A stretch of 64,000 nt of DNA, taken from Opitutaceae bacterium TAV5. GTDB lineage: Bacteria > Verrucomicrobiota > Verrucomicrobiia > Opitutales > Opitutaceae. The stretch is taken from positions 5,875,001 through 5,939,000 of the forward strand of contig CP007053.1 of assembly GCA_000242935.3 (NCBI GenBank), written 5' to 3'. Shown one piece after another: positions 17,117 through 24,940 of this stretch. The notes under the pieces are model-generated. The model did not search any database. It was not told the origin of the DNA and saw only the letters and a program-made list of their open reading frames with translations. The translations under genes and the position numbers were made by a program. Within the stretch, counting starts at the first letter, position 1; each line of letters begins with the position of its first letter.

Positions 17117-17914
17117 ATGCGCGCCCGGGGGGGAGGGGCGTTGCTGGCGTTTGCCGTGCTGGTCCTGGTGTTGTTCGTCGCGCCGGCGCTTCACGCCCAG
17201 GCGGCGGCTCCGTCCTCGCCTCCCGCGGCCTCGTCGCCGGAACCGTGGCGGCTGGCGATCAATCTCGAAGGCGGCGAAAAGCCGGGCGAGATCGGCGTCG
17301 GCCTGCAGATCGTCATCGTCATGACGCTGCTGACGGTGGCGCCTTCGCTGGTGTTGCTGATGACGTGTTTCACCCGGCTGGTCATCGTGCTGGGTCTCGT
17401 GCGCACGGCGCTCGGCGTGGCCAACGCGCCGGCCAACCAGATCGTCATCGGCCTGTCGCTGTTCCTGACGTTTTTTATCATGGGCCCGGTGTTCCGGAAA
17501 GCCAACGAGGTGGCGCTCCAGCCCTACATGGCGGGCGAGATGCGTTCGATGGATGCGCTCAAGGCGGCGGCGGAGCCGGCGAAGGAATTCATGCTGAAGC
17601 AGACGCGCACCCGCGATCTCGAGTTTTTCCTGCAACTGGGGCGCTTCCCGCCGACACGCGTGCAAGACCTGCCGTTGCGGGTGATCGTGCCGGCGTTCGT
17701 GATCAGCGAATTGCAGACGGCGTTCCAGATGGGATTTTTGTTGTTCCTGCCCTTCCTCGTGGTGGACCTGCTGGTGTCGTCGACCTTGATGTCGCTCGGC
17801 ATGATGATGATGCCGCCGGCGATCGTTTCGCTGCCTTTCAAGCTCCTGCTCTTCGTGCTGGTGGATGGCTGGTACCTCGTGGTGCGCAGCCTCGTGGAGA
17901 GTTTTAACGTCTAG
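17117..17914 (+). CDS. fliP: Flagellar export gate protein FliP
   Basis: With ATG at 17117 the protein has 265 residues. It begins with a signal peptide (residues 8-29, ALLAFAVLVLVLFVAPALHAQ), then the FliP core: GLQIVIVMTLLTVAPSLVLLMTCFTRLVIVL (key run TVAPSLVLLMTCFTR), ALGVANAPANQIVIGLSLFLTFFIMGPVF and QTAFQMGFLLFLPFLVVDLLVSS. Four membrane helices are expected. An upstream ATG at 16883 would overlap fliO and add 78 residues encoded by a repeat, which is unlikely because it would bury the signal peptide. FliP pentamers form the export gate with FliQ and FliR. Confidence 0.95.
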   Translation: MRARGGGALLAFAVLVLVLFVAPALHAQAAAPSSPPAASSPEPWRLAINLEGGEKPGEIGVGLQIVIVMTLLTVAPSLVLLMTCFTRLVIVLGLVRTALGVANAPANQIVIGLSLFLTFFIMGPVFRKANEVALQPYMAGEMRSMDALKAAAEPAKEFMLKQTRTRDLEFFLQLGRFPPTRVQDLPLRVIVPAFVISELQTAFQMGFLLFLPFLVVDLLVSSTLMSLGMMMMPPAIVSLPFKLLLFVLVDGWYLVVRSLVESFNV

Positions 17915-17941
17915 CCCTGCCGTCCCGCCGCCTTTCCGGTC

Positions 17942-18214
17942 ATGTCCTCCGAAGCCGCCATCGACCTGCTGAAACAGGTGATCCTTTTCGCCCTCTATAT
18001 CGTGTCGCCGTTCATCGGGCTGATGCTTCTGGTCGGCCTGCTGACGAGCCTGGCGCAATCGGTGACGAGCATCCAGGAGCAGACGCTGACCTTCGCGCCC
18101 AAGCTGCTCGCGCTGGGGCTGATCTTCATCCTGCTGGCGCCGTGGCTGCTGCGGACGCTGGCCGAGTTTGCCGCCACGTGTATCCTGCGCATGGCGACGG
18201 TGGCCTCCGGCTGA
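17942..18214 (+). CDS. fliQ: Flagellar export gate protein FliQ
   Basis: A 90-residue protein with two membrane helices (about residues 15-37 and 48-72) and the FliQ pattern PFIGLMLLVGLLTSLAQSVTSIQEQTLTFAPK (key run LAQSVTSIQEQTLTF). It sits between fliP and fliR in the canonical order. Confidence 0.96.
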   Translation: MSSEAAIDLLKQVILFALYIVSPFIGLMLLVGLLTSLAQSVTSIQEQTLTFAPKLLALGLIFILLAPWLLRTLAEFAATCILRMATVASG

Positions 18215-18235
18215 GGCGGGAGGACGCATCCCGTC

Positions 18236-18994
18236 ATGCCCGTCGAATGGCTTCTCGTCTGGACGCTGACCGGGCTGCGTGCGCTGGGCGTGGTCATGAT
18301 GCTGCCGATGCCCGGCGGGCAGCCGATGCCGCCGATGTTGCGGGTGGCCTGTGCGGTGATGCTGGCCACGCTGCTGGCGGGCGTGGTGACGCACACGGCG
18401 TTGCCGGTGCTGCCGGGCTGGCCGGCGCTGGCCGAGGCGGCGGTGCGGGAGACGGTGCTGGGACTGGCGCTCGGGTTTGTGGGGCGGACGGTGTTTGCCG
18501 GCGCGGAGCTGGCGGGCCGGCTGATCGCCAATGAACTCGGGTTGATGGCCGCGCCGGGTTTCGACGTGCCGACGCCGGCGCAGGAGCCGCTGCCGGCATT
18601 TGTCGGGGGTTTTGCCGCGCTGCTGTTTTTTGTGATGGGCGGGCACGAGGGCGTGCTGGCGGCGTTTGTGCGCAGCTTCGATCTCGCGCCGGCGGGCGCG
18701 GCGCGGTTCAGCCTGCTGGCGGGGGAGACGCTGGCGATCTCGACGGCGTCGGTGATCGAGTTCGGGGTGAAGATGGCCGCGCCGTTTATCGCGCTGAATT
18801 TCGTGGTCTCGCTGGCGTTTTCCATTCTCGGCCGGGCGGTGCCGCGGATGAATGTGTTCATCGTCAGCTATCCGGTGCGCACGCTGGTCGGCCTGTCGGT
18901 CCTCGCCGGCGCCGGCGGCCTGTTCGGCCGCTATCTCTGGCGGGCGATGGAAATGCTGCCGTGGCGGATGCTGGAAATAGTCGGACGGAATTGA
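18236..18994 (+). CDS. fliR: Flagellar export gate protein FliR
   Basis: A 252-residue polytopic membrane protein with about six helices. Family runs include RETVLGLALGFVGRTVFAGAELAG, LLFFVMGGHEGVLAAF and FIALNFVVSLAFSILGRAVPRMNVFIVSYPVR. It caps the FliP-FliQ-FliR gate and contacts FlhB. It is the last gene of the flgB-fliR run. The next gene, flhB, follows after 322 bases holding a repeat element and a new sigma-54 promoter. Confidence 0.95.
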   Translation: MPVEWLLVWTLTGLRALGVVMMLPMPGGQPMPPMLRVACAVMLATLLAGVVTHTALPVLPGWPALAEAAVRETVLGLALGFVGRTVFAGAELAGRLIANELGLMAAPGFDVPTPAQEPLPAFVGGFAALLFFVMGGHEGVLAAFVRSFDLAPAGAARFSLLAGETLAISTASVIEFGVKMAAPFIALNFVVSLAFSILGRAVPRMNVFIVSYPVRTLVGLSVLAGAGGLFGRYLWRAMEMLPWRMLEIVGRN

Positions 18995-19030
18995 ACCGGG
19001 GCGAGATTGCGCCAGGCGCGGTGAGGTCCG

Positions 19031-19155
19031 GAAGGAATGGCCACAAAAAACACGAAAAAACATGCTGCGCATAGGAACCCCCCATCGCGCTTATAAGCGC
19101 GCGGGAGATCCTCGTCGGGGAAAAGACATTTTGTGTTTTTTGTGGCCATTCCTTC
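19031..19155. repeat. Palindromic repeat element, copy A
   Basis: Perfect 23-bp terminal inverted repeats (19031-19053 and 19133-19155, core GGAATGGCCACAAAAAACAC) enclose a central 16-bp palindrome CGCGCTTATAAGCGCG at 19086-19101. It lies between fliR and flhB. It is one of eight related copies in the window (see also 25848, 27411, 38915, 39061, 41257, 52038 and 56099). Confidence 0.9.
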
Positions 19156-19169
19156 CTACAGGGGACTGT

Positions 19170-19184
19170 CGGCAAAAATTGCCG
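19170..19184 (+). promoter_or_regulatory. Candidate enhancer dyad upstream of flhB
   Basis: CGGCA-AAAAT-TGCCG, a perfect CGGCA/TGCCG dyad, 96 bases before the -24 element of the flhB promoter. It is the clearest of the three such sites. Confidence 0.5.
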
Positions 19185-19280
19185 GGTGCGGATTCCGGTT
19201 GTCGCACGCGGGCGGATACATTTTTTAAAAATAATCTTTTGTGGTTTCAGGTCAGCATCTTGCGGTTCTGCTGATCTCCC

Positions 19281-19296
19281 TGGCATCGACCCTGCA
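19281..19296 (+). promoter_or_regulatory. Sigma-54 type promoter for flhB
   Basis: TGGCAT-CGACC-CTGCA fits the -24/-12 consensus with correct 12-base GG-to-GC spacing. It lies 20 bases before the flhB ATG. The ribosome-binding sequence AAAGGGAGG directly follows it, before the predicted transcription start near 19307. Confidence 0.65.
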
Positions 19297-19316
19297 AAGG
19301 GAGGCGTTTCCCTTGC

Positions 19317-20426
19317 ATGGCAGAACACGACCAGGACCAGAAGACCGAGCTCCCGTCGGAAAAACGGATTTCCGAGGCGCATGAGCGCGGGCAGTTCGCG
19401 AAGTCGCCGGAGATCGGGATCGTCTTCATGCTCGCGGCCGCGTTCGGCGCACTCTCGCTGGCCGTCGAGGACGGCGCGCGCAGCGTGGCCGAATACACGG
19501 CCGGCGTTTTCCAGCAACTGCACACCACCCGTGTCGAGGCCGGCTCCGTACCCGTGCCGATGATGACCGGGGCGCTCACGATGGCCGGCGCGCTCGCCCC
19601 CCTGCTGGCAGCCAGCATCGCGGCCTCGCTGCTCTCGGGCGGATTGCAGACCGGCTTCCGGCTCACCCCGAAGGCCTTTGGGTTCAAGCCGGAACGGCTC
19701 GACCCGATCAAGGGATTCGCGCGGGTGTTTTCGAAACGCACCCTCGTCCACGGCGGCATCGATTTCCTGAAGGTGCTCGTCATCGCCTTCAGCCTGTGGC
19801 TGGCGGCGCGCACGTTGCTGGCCGACCCGCTGTTCACCGCGCCGGTCGAGACCGTCTACCTCGGCGAATTCATCCACCGCAGCACGATGGCCCTGCTCGC
19901 CCGGCTGCTGCTGGCGATGGGGATCATCGCGGCGATCAGCTACGGCTACGAGCACTACAAAAATTACCGCGAACTGATGATGACGCGCCAGGAGGTGAAG
20001 GAAGAACGCCGCCAGGCCGACGGCGACGCGCTCGTGAAATCCGCCATGCGCCGCATGGCCCGCCGCCTCGCGCAACGCCAGATGCTCGCCGCCGTGCCGA
20101 CCGCCGACGTGGTCGTCACCAACCCGATCCACTACGCCGTGGCGCTCAAGTACGAGCGCGGCGTCGACAAGGCGCCCGTTGTCCTCGCCAAGGGCGACCG
20201 GCGGCTGGCGATGCGCATCAAGGCCATCGCGGCCGGGTACGAGGTGCCCGTCGTCGAGAACCGGCCGGTGGCCCGTCTGCTTTTCGCCACCGGCGAGGTG
20301 GGCAAGCCGATCCCGTCGCACCTTTACCAGGCCGTCGCCGGCATCCTCGCCCTGGTGTATCGCACGCACCGCTACTATTTCTTCCGCCTGAAATCCCGCC
20401 GGGCCGGGATGGGAACCACCGCCTGA
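19317..20426 (+). CDS. flhB: Flagellar export switch protein FlhB
   Basis: A 369-residue membrane protein beginning AEHDQDQKTELPSEKRISEA, the usual FlhB start. It has four membrane helices in residues 30-215 and a cytoplasmic autocleavage domain. The cleavage motif reads N269-P270-I271-H272 (VVVTNPIHYAVALKY), so the usual Thr of NPTH is Ile, while Asn, Pro and His are kept and the numbering equals that of Salmonella. It binds FliK and changes export specificity. It opens the flhB-flhA-flhF-fliA-mot block under its own sigma-54 promoter. Confidence 0.96.
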   Translation: MAEHDQDQKTELPSEKRISEAHERGQFAKSPEIGIVFMLAAAFGALSLAVEDGARSVAEYTAGVFQQLHTTRVEAGSVPVPMMTGALTMAGALAPLLAASIAASLLSGGLQTGFRLTPKAFGFKPERLDPIKGFARVFSKRTLVHGGIDFLKVLVIAFSLWLAARTLLADPLFTAPVETVYLGEFIHRSTMALLARLLLAMGIIAAISYGYEHYKNYRELMMTRQEVKEERRQADGDALVKSAMRRMARRLAQRQMLAAVPTADVVVTNPIHYAVALKYERGVDKAPVVLAKGDRRLAMRIKAIAAGYEVPVVENRPVARLLFATGEVGKPIPSHLYQAVAGILALVYRTHRYYFFRLKSRRAGMGTTA

Positions 20427-20444
20427 GGCCGCCGCCGACACGCC

Positions 20445-22667
20445 ATGACGCCCGCCGCCCTCCCGACCGCTCTCGAACCCCCCGCCACCGCCGGCAATGG
20501 CCTGCTGCGCCGCGCCGACCTGATTTTCATCGCCGCGCTTTTCGGCACCGTGCTGATGCTGATCGTGCCGGTGCCGCCGTTCGTGCTCGACATGCTGATT
20601 GCGATCAGCCTCACGATGTCCCTGCTCGTGCTGCTCGTGATCATCTACGTGCGCGATCCGGCGGAGTTTTCCGGATTCCCCACGGTGCTGCTCGGGCTGA
20701 CGCTCTATCGCCTGGCGCTCAACATCTGCACGACGCGCCTGATCCTGACGGAAGCGCATGCCGGCGCGATCATCGACTCCTTCGGCCATTTTGTCATACA
20801 AGGGAACTACATCGTCGGTTTTGTCGTCTTCGTGATCCTCGTGGTGATCAACTTCGTGGTCATCACCAAGGGCGCGGGCCGCATCGCCGAGGTGAGCGCG
20901 CGTTTCACGCTCGACGCGCTGCCCGGCAAGCAGATGGCCATCGACGCGGAGCTCAACGCCGGAATCATCGACGAGGCCGCCGCCACCGCCCGCCGGCTCA
21001 AGGTCCAGAAAGAGGCCGATTTTTACGGGGCGATGGACGGCGCCTCCAAGTTCGTGCGCGGCGACGCCATCGCCGGCATCCTCATCACGCTGGTCAATGT
21101 GATCGGCGGTTTTGCGATCGGCGTTTTCCAGATGGACCTCTCGCTGGCGGACTCGCTGACGAAGTTCACCCTGCTCTCCATCGGCGACGGCCTCGTGACG
21201 CAGATCCCGGCGCTGATCGTCTCGGTGGCGGCCGCCCTGCTCGTCACCCGCGCCTCGGGCGACGGAGATCTCGGTTCGCAGGTCGGCGGGCAATTGCTGC
21301 GTTATCCGCGCGCGCTCCAGGTCGTGGGCGGGATGCTCGGCGTTTTTGGCCTCATCCCCGGCATGCCGCTGCTGCCGTTCGCCGGTCTGGGCGGGCTGTT
21401 GTGGTATGTGGCGCGCACCCTGCCGAAATTTGTGCACGAGGAAGGAGCCGCTCCCGTCGCCGGCGGCAAGGGCGGCCGTCTTGCGGGCAAGGCCGCGCCG
21501 GGCGGCCCGGAGCCGGGCAAGGGCGGCGCGCCGGCCGGGAAGGGAAATCTCCCCGAAGACATCCGCAACCTGATCGACCTCGACGTGTTCGCGATCGAGG
21601 TGGGTTTCGGGCTCCTGCCGCTGGCCGACCAGAAGCAGAACGGCGACCTGCTGGCGCGCATCACCGGCGTGCGCAAGACGCTGGCGCGCGAGCGCGGCGT
21701 GGTCGTGCCGCCGATCTCGGTGCGCGACAACCTGGAACTCGAATCCAGCGCCTACCGGTTCCTGCTGCGCGGCAAGACGCTCGCGCGCGGCGTCGTGCAG
21801 GCGGGCCGCTGGATGGCGATGAACGTGGGCGGCAGCAAGGTCGCGCTGCGCGGCACGCCCTGCAAGGAGCCGGTCTTCGGCATCGACGCCGTGTGGATCG
21901 ACGAGGCGGAGCGCAAGACCGCCGAAGTCAACGGCTACACCGTGGTCGATGCGGCGTCGGTCATGGTCACGCACCTGTCGGAAGTGCTCAAGGGCGTCGC
22001 CCACCACCTGCTCGGCCGGCAGGACGTGCAGACGCTGATCGACCACGTGAAGCAGACCCACCCGGCGTTGGTCTCCGAACTGCTCCCCGACCTCGTCAAC
22101 CTCGGCATCATCCAGCGCGTGCTGCAAAACCTGCTGCGCGAGGGCGTGCCGATCCTGAACCTGCCGGTCATCCTCGAAGGCATCGGCGATTACGCGCCGG
22201 TGACAAAAAATCCGGACGAGCTGTCGGAGCTGGTCCGGCGCCGCCTCGGGCTGTACTTTACGACCGAATACGAGATCCGCCCCGGCGTGATCCGGGCGGT
22301 GACGATGGACCCGCGGATGGAGCAACTGCTCCTCTCGAAAGTGCATCGCTCGGCGAGCGACGTCGGCCTCGCGCTCGATCCGCTGACGGGCCGGCATCTG
22401 CTGGCGGAGCTTTCGTCGCGGACGAAGCCGATGGTCGAATCCGGCGAGCCGCCGGTGCTGCTCGTGAGCGCGGAGCTGCGGTTGCCGTTGCGACGTTTTG
22501 TCGAGCCCTCGTTTCCCCGGCTCGCGGTGTTGGCGTTTCAGGAATTGCCGGGCGCGACCGAGGTCGAGAGCGCGGGCATGGTCGGGATGCCGGCGGCGGG
22601 GGTGCCGGCTCCGTCCGGAGCGGCGACGGCGGCGAGGCCGGCTGCGCGGGAGGGTGAGCGGAAATGA
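20445..22667 (+). CDS. flhA: Flagellar export apparatus protein FlhA
   Basis: A 740-residue protein. About eight membrane helices fill residues 25-330; the FHIPEP region includes YVRDPAEFSGFPTVLLGLTL, YRLALNICTTRLIL and LPGKQMAIDAELNAGIIDE. A Gly/Ala/Lys-rich linker follows (residues 345-365), then the cytoplasmic nonameric ring domain with LLARITGVRKTLARERGVVVPPI. FlhA forms the export gate ring and receives chaperone-substrate complexes. It starts 18 bases after flhB and its stop overlaps the next gene (ATGA). Confidence 0.96.
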   Translation: MTPAALPTALEPPATAGNGLLRRADLIFIAALFGTVLMLIVPVPPFVLDMLIAISLTMSLLVLLVIIYVRDPAEFSGFPTVLLGLTLYRLALNICTTRLILTEAHAGAIIDSFGHFVIQGNYIVGFVVFVILVVINFVVITKGAGRIAEVSARFTLDALPGKQMAIDAELNAGIIDEAAATARRLKVQKEADFYGAMDGASKFVRGDAIAGILITLVNVIGGFAIGVFQMDLSLADSLTKFTLLSIGDGLVTQIPALIVSVAAALLVTRASGDGDLGSQVGGQLLRYPRALQVVGGMLGVFGLIPGMPLLPFAGLGGLLWYVARTLPKFVHEEGAAPVAGGKGGRLAGKAAPGGPEPGKGGAPAGKGNLPEDIRNLIDLDVFAIEVGFGLLPLADQKQNGDLLARITGVRKTLARERGVVVPPISVRDNLELESSAYRFLLRGKTLARGVVQAGRWMAMNVGGSKVALRGTPCKEPVFGIDAVWIDEAERKTAEVNGYTVVDAASVMVTHLSEVLKGVAHHLLGRQDVQTLIDHVKQTHPALVSELLPDLVNLGIIQRVLQNLLREGVPILNLPVILEGIGDYAPVTKNPDELSELVRRRLGLYFTTEYEIRPGVIRAVTMDPRMEQLLLSKVHRSASDVGLALDPLTGRHLLAELSSRTKPMVESGEPPVLLVSAELRLPLRRFVEPSFPRLAVLAFQELPGATEVESAGMVGMPAAGVPAPSGAATAARPAAREGERK

Positions 22668-23665
22668 ACGGCGCGCCGGCAGTCGCGGCGGCAACGCGAA
22701 GGGCGCGCCAGGGCGCGTCCGGCGGCGGGGACGCCGCCGCTCCGGGTTCCTTCCGCCTGGTCGTGCATTCGGCGGACGAGGCGGTGCGGACGATCCGCCG
22801 GGAGATCGGGGCCGATGCCCGCGTGCTTTCGGTGCGGAGCCTGCCGGGCTCGGGCTGGGGACGGTTTTTCGGACGTCCGCAACTCGAGGTGATCGGCGAG
22901 GTGAAACGGCCGGAGATCGACGAAATGCCGGTGTCCGTCGCGCCTTCGCTCGCGGAGGAAACGCCCGGGACGGCGATACCGGAACCGGCGCCGGAACTTC
23001 CGCCGGCGGCGGCAGCGGCGGGGGCGAAGGAGGACGAGAGCGACGGGTGCGGCATTTTTCCCGAACTGCTGCGGCGCGCGGAGCGGGCGTTGCCGGCGCG
23101 GACGGCGTTTTTCGGCCTGGCGGGCTCGGGCTGCACGTCGGCCTTGTGCAAGTGGATCGCCCGCGAGGTGCTCGATCGCCGGAAAGGCGGCACGGTCTGG
23201 CGGGTGACGCTGGACCGGCCGGTGCGGCCGTCGGTCCTCGATGTGTTTTGCGAAGCGCTGCGGGTGCCGTTGCTTTCATGGCGACCGGGCATGCCGGAGC
23301 CGGGCGACGGGTTTTTGCAGGTGGACCTGCCGCCGTTGTCGATCGGCCCGGAGAACGGGGGGAACCGGAAACTGGCGGCGTGGCTCGACCGCGAGCGGAT
23401 CGCCGGCCGCGTGCTCGTGCTCAATGCCGCCTGTGCGACGGATTCGCTGCGCGCGGCCTGCGCGGCGGGGCGCACCGCGGGAGCCACGCATCTGGTGCTC
23501 ACGCACCTCGACGAGGTGCCGCATCGCGGACGCCTGTGGGAATGTCTGATCGAAAGTGAACTCGCGCCGCTGTTCCTCGCCACCGGGCCGGGGCTGTCGG
23601 GCGACATGGAGGAAAACGTGGTCGGCACGCTGCTGCGCCGTCCCGGCTCCTCCGCCGGATTCTGA
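22664..23665 (+). CDS. flhF: FlhF-like protein with degenerate GTPase motifs
   Basis: A 333-residue protein overlapping flhA by four bases, in the normal flhF place. The N-terminal part (residues 30-75, FRLVVHSADEAVRTIRREIG, ADARVLSVR) matches the FlhF B-domain start, followed by an acidic Pro/Ala linker and an SRP-GTPase-like region. The P-loop reads G151-LAGSGCTS with Cys157 where the invariant Lys should be, no DTAGR box is visible, and the base-specificity motif reads THLD (280-283) instead of TKLD. GTP binding is therefore doubtful. FlhF normally marks the site of flagellar assembly. No flhG is seen in the window. A dispersed repeat encodes part of the N-terminus. Confidence 0.75.
   Translation: MNGAPAVAAATRRARQGASGGGDAAAPGSFRLVVHSADEAVRTIRREIGADARVLSVRSLPGSGWGRFFGRPQLEVIGEVKRPEIDEMPVSVAPSLAEETPGTAIPEPAPELPPAAAAAGAKEDESDGCGIFPELLRRAERALPARTAFFGLAGSGCTSALCKWIAREVLDRRKGGTVWRVTLDRPVRPSVLDVFCEALRVPLLSWRPGMPEPGDGFLQVDLPPLSIGPENGGNRKLAAWLDRERIAGRVLVLNAACATDSLRAACAAGRTAGATHLVLTHLDEVPHRGRLWECLIESELAPLFLATGPGLSGDMEENVVGTLLRRPGSSAGF
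22721..22744. repeat. GC hairpin repeat inside flhF coding sequence
   Basis: Identical over 24 bases to 1575-1598, with a GGCGGCG...CGCCGCC stem. In the flhF frame it encodes part of the run ASGGGDAAAPGSF near residues 19-31, in the variable N-terminus. Confidence 0.7.
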
Positions 23666-24027
23666 TGAAACTCCCGAACATGCGCTCCATTTTCCTTTTT
23701 TCCGGATTCGTCGGCTTCGTGATCGTGCTGCTGGCCGGTTTCTCGGCCGGGCGCGCTCCGGACCTCGTGCTGCGCGACGCCGCGTTCGGCTGCCTGGCCG
23801 GCGCGCTCCTGGGCCGCTGGTTTTCCGGTGTCATGACCGGAGCGATACGCGAGGCCCTGCAAGCGAAGCGCGAGGCGGCGAAGGCGCGCGCCGAGTCCCC
23901 GGCGCCGGCCGCTCCGTCGAAGTCCGTTCCCCCGGCCAGAACCGCGCCCGGCGCGGCGCGCGTGCCGTTTCCTCCTCTGCCACCGCGTCCGTCCGCGCCG
24001 CCGGCGCCGGCGGCGCGTTCCCGCTGA
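23665..24027 (+). CDS. Small membrane protein between flhF and fliA
   Basis: A 120-residue protein whose ATG shares one base with the flhF stop (TGATG). Two hydrophobic helices are seen (residues 8-28, IFLFSGFVGFVIVLLAGFSA, and about 37-58, AAFGCLAGALLGRWFSGVMTG), followed by a basic Ala/Lys/Arg helix and a Pro/Ala-rich tail that is probably cytoplasmic. I do not recognise a family. Coupling to flhF suggests a flagellar role, perhaps in placement or export, but this is context only. Confidence 0.7.
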   Translation: MKLPNMRSIFLFSGFVGFVIVLLAGFSAGRAPDLVLRDAAFGCLAGALLGRWFSGVMTGAIREALQAKREAAKARAESPAPAAPSKSVPPARTAPGAARVPFPPLPPRPSAPPAPAARSR

Positions 24028-24055
24028 AGCCTGAAATCCGAAAACCGATCCTGCC

Positions 24056-24901
24056 ATGTCGCTCGCACTCACCGAACCCGCGTCTGTCACCGAAGAGCCG
24101 TTGGCCGTGTCCGCCGCCCCGGCCGCCGCTGCCGTTTCCACGGCCTGGCGCGCCTACCAGAACGCTGCCGCCACCGCCCCGGGTGATGACCCGCGCGACG
24201 AATCGACGCTCATCGGCCGTTACCTGCCGCTGGTGCGCAATGTCGTCGACCGGATCAAGATGAACCTGCCGGCCCACGTGGAGGTCGAGGACCTGTACAG
24301 CGTCGGCGTCACGGGGCTGCTCGCGGCGATCCGGCGTTACGATCCGGAGCAGGGCAACACCTTCGCGGCCTATGCGACGCTGCGCATCCGGGGCGCGGTG
24401 CTCGACGAGTTGCGTCGGCTCGACTGGTGTCCGCGCCGGGCGCGGGCCAAGGCGCGCAAGATCCGGGACGCGATCAACGAGCTGGAGCAGCGCCACGGCC
24501 GGGCGGTGACGGAGGACGAGGTGAGCGCGCATCTCGGCATCTCGCGGCACGATTACGAGCACTGGCTGGAGGAGTCGCGCCCGGTGACGTTTGTGGCGAT
24601 CGACCAGCCGGTGTCGGGCGAGGAGGGCGACGGCGTGTCGCTGCACGAGATCATCCCCGACCGCAACCATACGCTGGCGCACGAGCGGATGGAAAAGGAG
24701 GAGGTATGGCAACTTGTCGCTCAACGAATCACGGAACTGCCCGATATACAGAGGCGCATCCTCGCCATGTATTATTTCGAAAACATGAGGCTGGCGGAAA
24801 TCGCCACCGTTTTTCACCTCACGGAGTCGCGCATTTGCCAGATCCATTCCCAGGCCGTGCTGACGTTGCGGGCCTGGATCCTGCGGGCGCGCAACCGCTG
24901 A
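24056..24901 (+). CDS. fliA: Flagellar sigma factor FliA (sigma-28)
   Basis: A 281-residue FliA/WhiG-type sigma factor. Region 2 contains LIGRYLPLVRNVVDRIKMNL, VEVEDLYSVGVTGLLAAIRRYDPEQG and FAAYATLRIRGAVLDELRRLDWCPR. Region 3 has HGRAVTEDEVSAHLGIS, and region 4 has ITELPDIQRRILAMYYFENMRLAEIATVFHLTESRICQIHSQA (key run LAEIATVFHLTESRICQIHS). The first ~45 residues are a non-conserved extension. It should read the TAAAGT-type promoters seen at fliD, the first flagellin, the cheX-like operon and others. A FlgM-like anti-sigma gene is at 53129-53428. Confidence 0.95.
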   Translation: MSLALTEPASVTEEPLAVSAAPAAAAVSTAWRAYQNAAATAPGDDPRDESTLIGRYLPLVRNVVDRIKMNLPAHVEVEDLYSVGVTGLLAAIRRYDPEQGNTFAAYATLRIRGAVLDELRRLDWCPRRARAKARKIRDAINELEQRHGRAVTEDEVSAHLGISRHDYEHWLEESRPVTFVAIDQPVSGEEGDGVSLHEIIPDRNHTLAHERMEKEEVWQLVAQRITELPDIQRRILAMYYFENMRLAEIATVFHLTESRICQIHSQAVLTLRAWILRARNR

Positions 24902-24940
24902 CCCCGCCGGGAGCCGCCACTGTTTTTCCCTCCTCTTGCC

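Noticed and set aside
19796-22657. A 953-codon plus-strand frame overlapping flhB and flhA
   Set aside because: Out of frame with both genes; low-complexity Arg/Ala/Gly protein without domains.
18864-23279. A 1471-codon open frame on the minus strand across flhB-flhA-flhF
   Set aside because: It is an antisense shadow of well-supported export genes; its product is Arg/Pro/Gln-rich with no domain, as expected from high GC.
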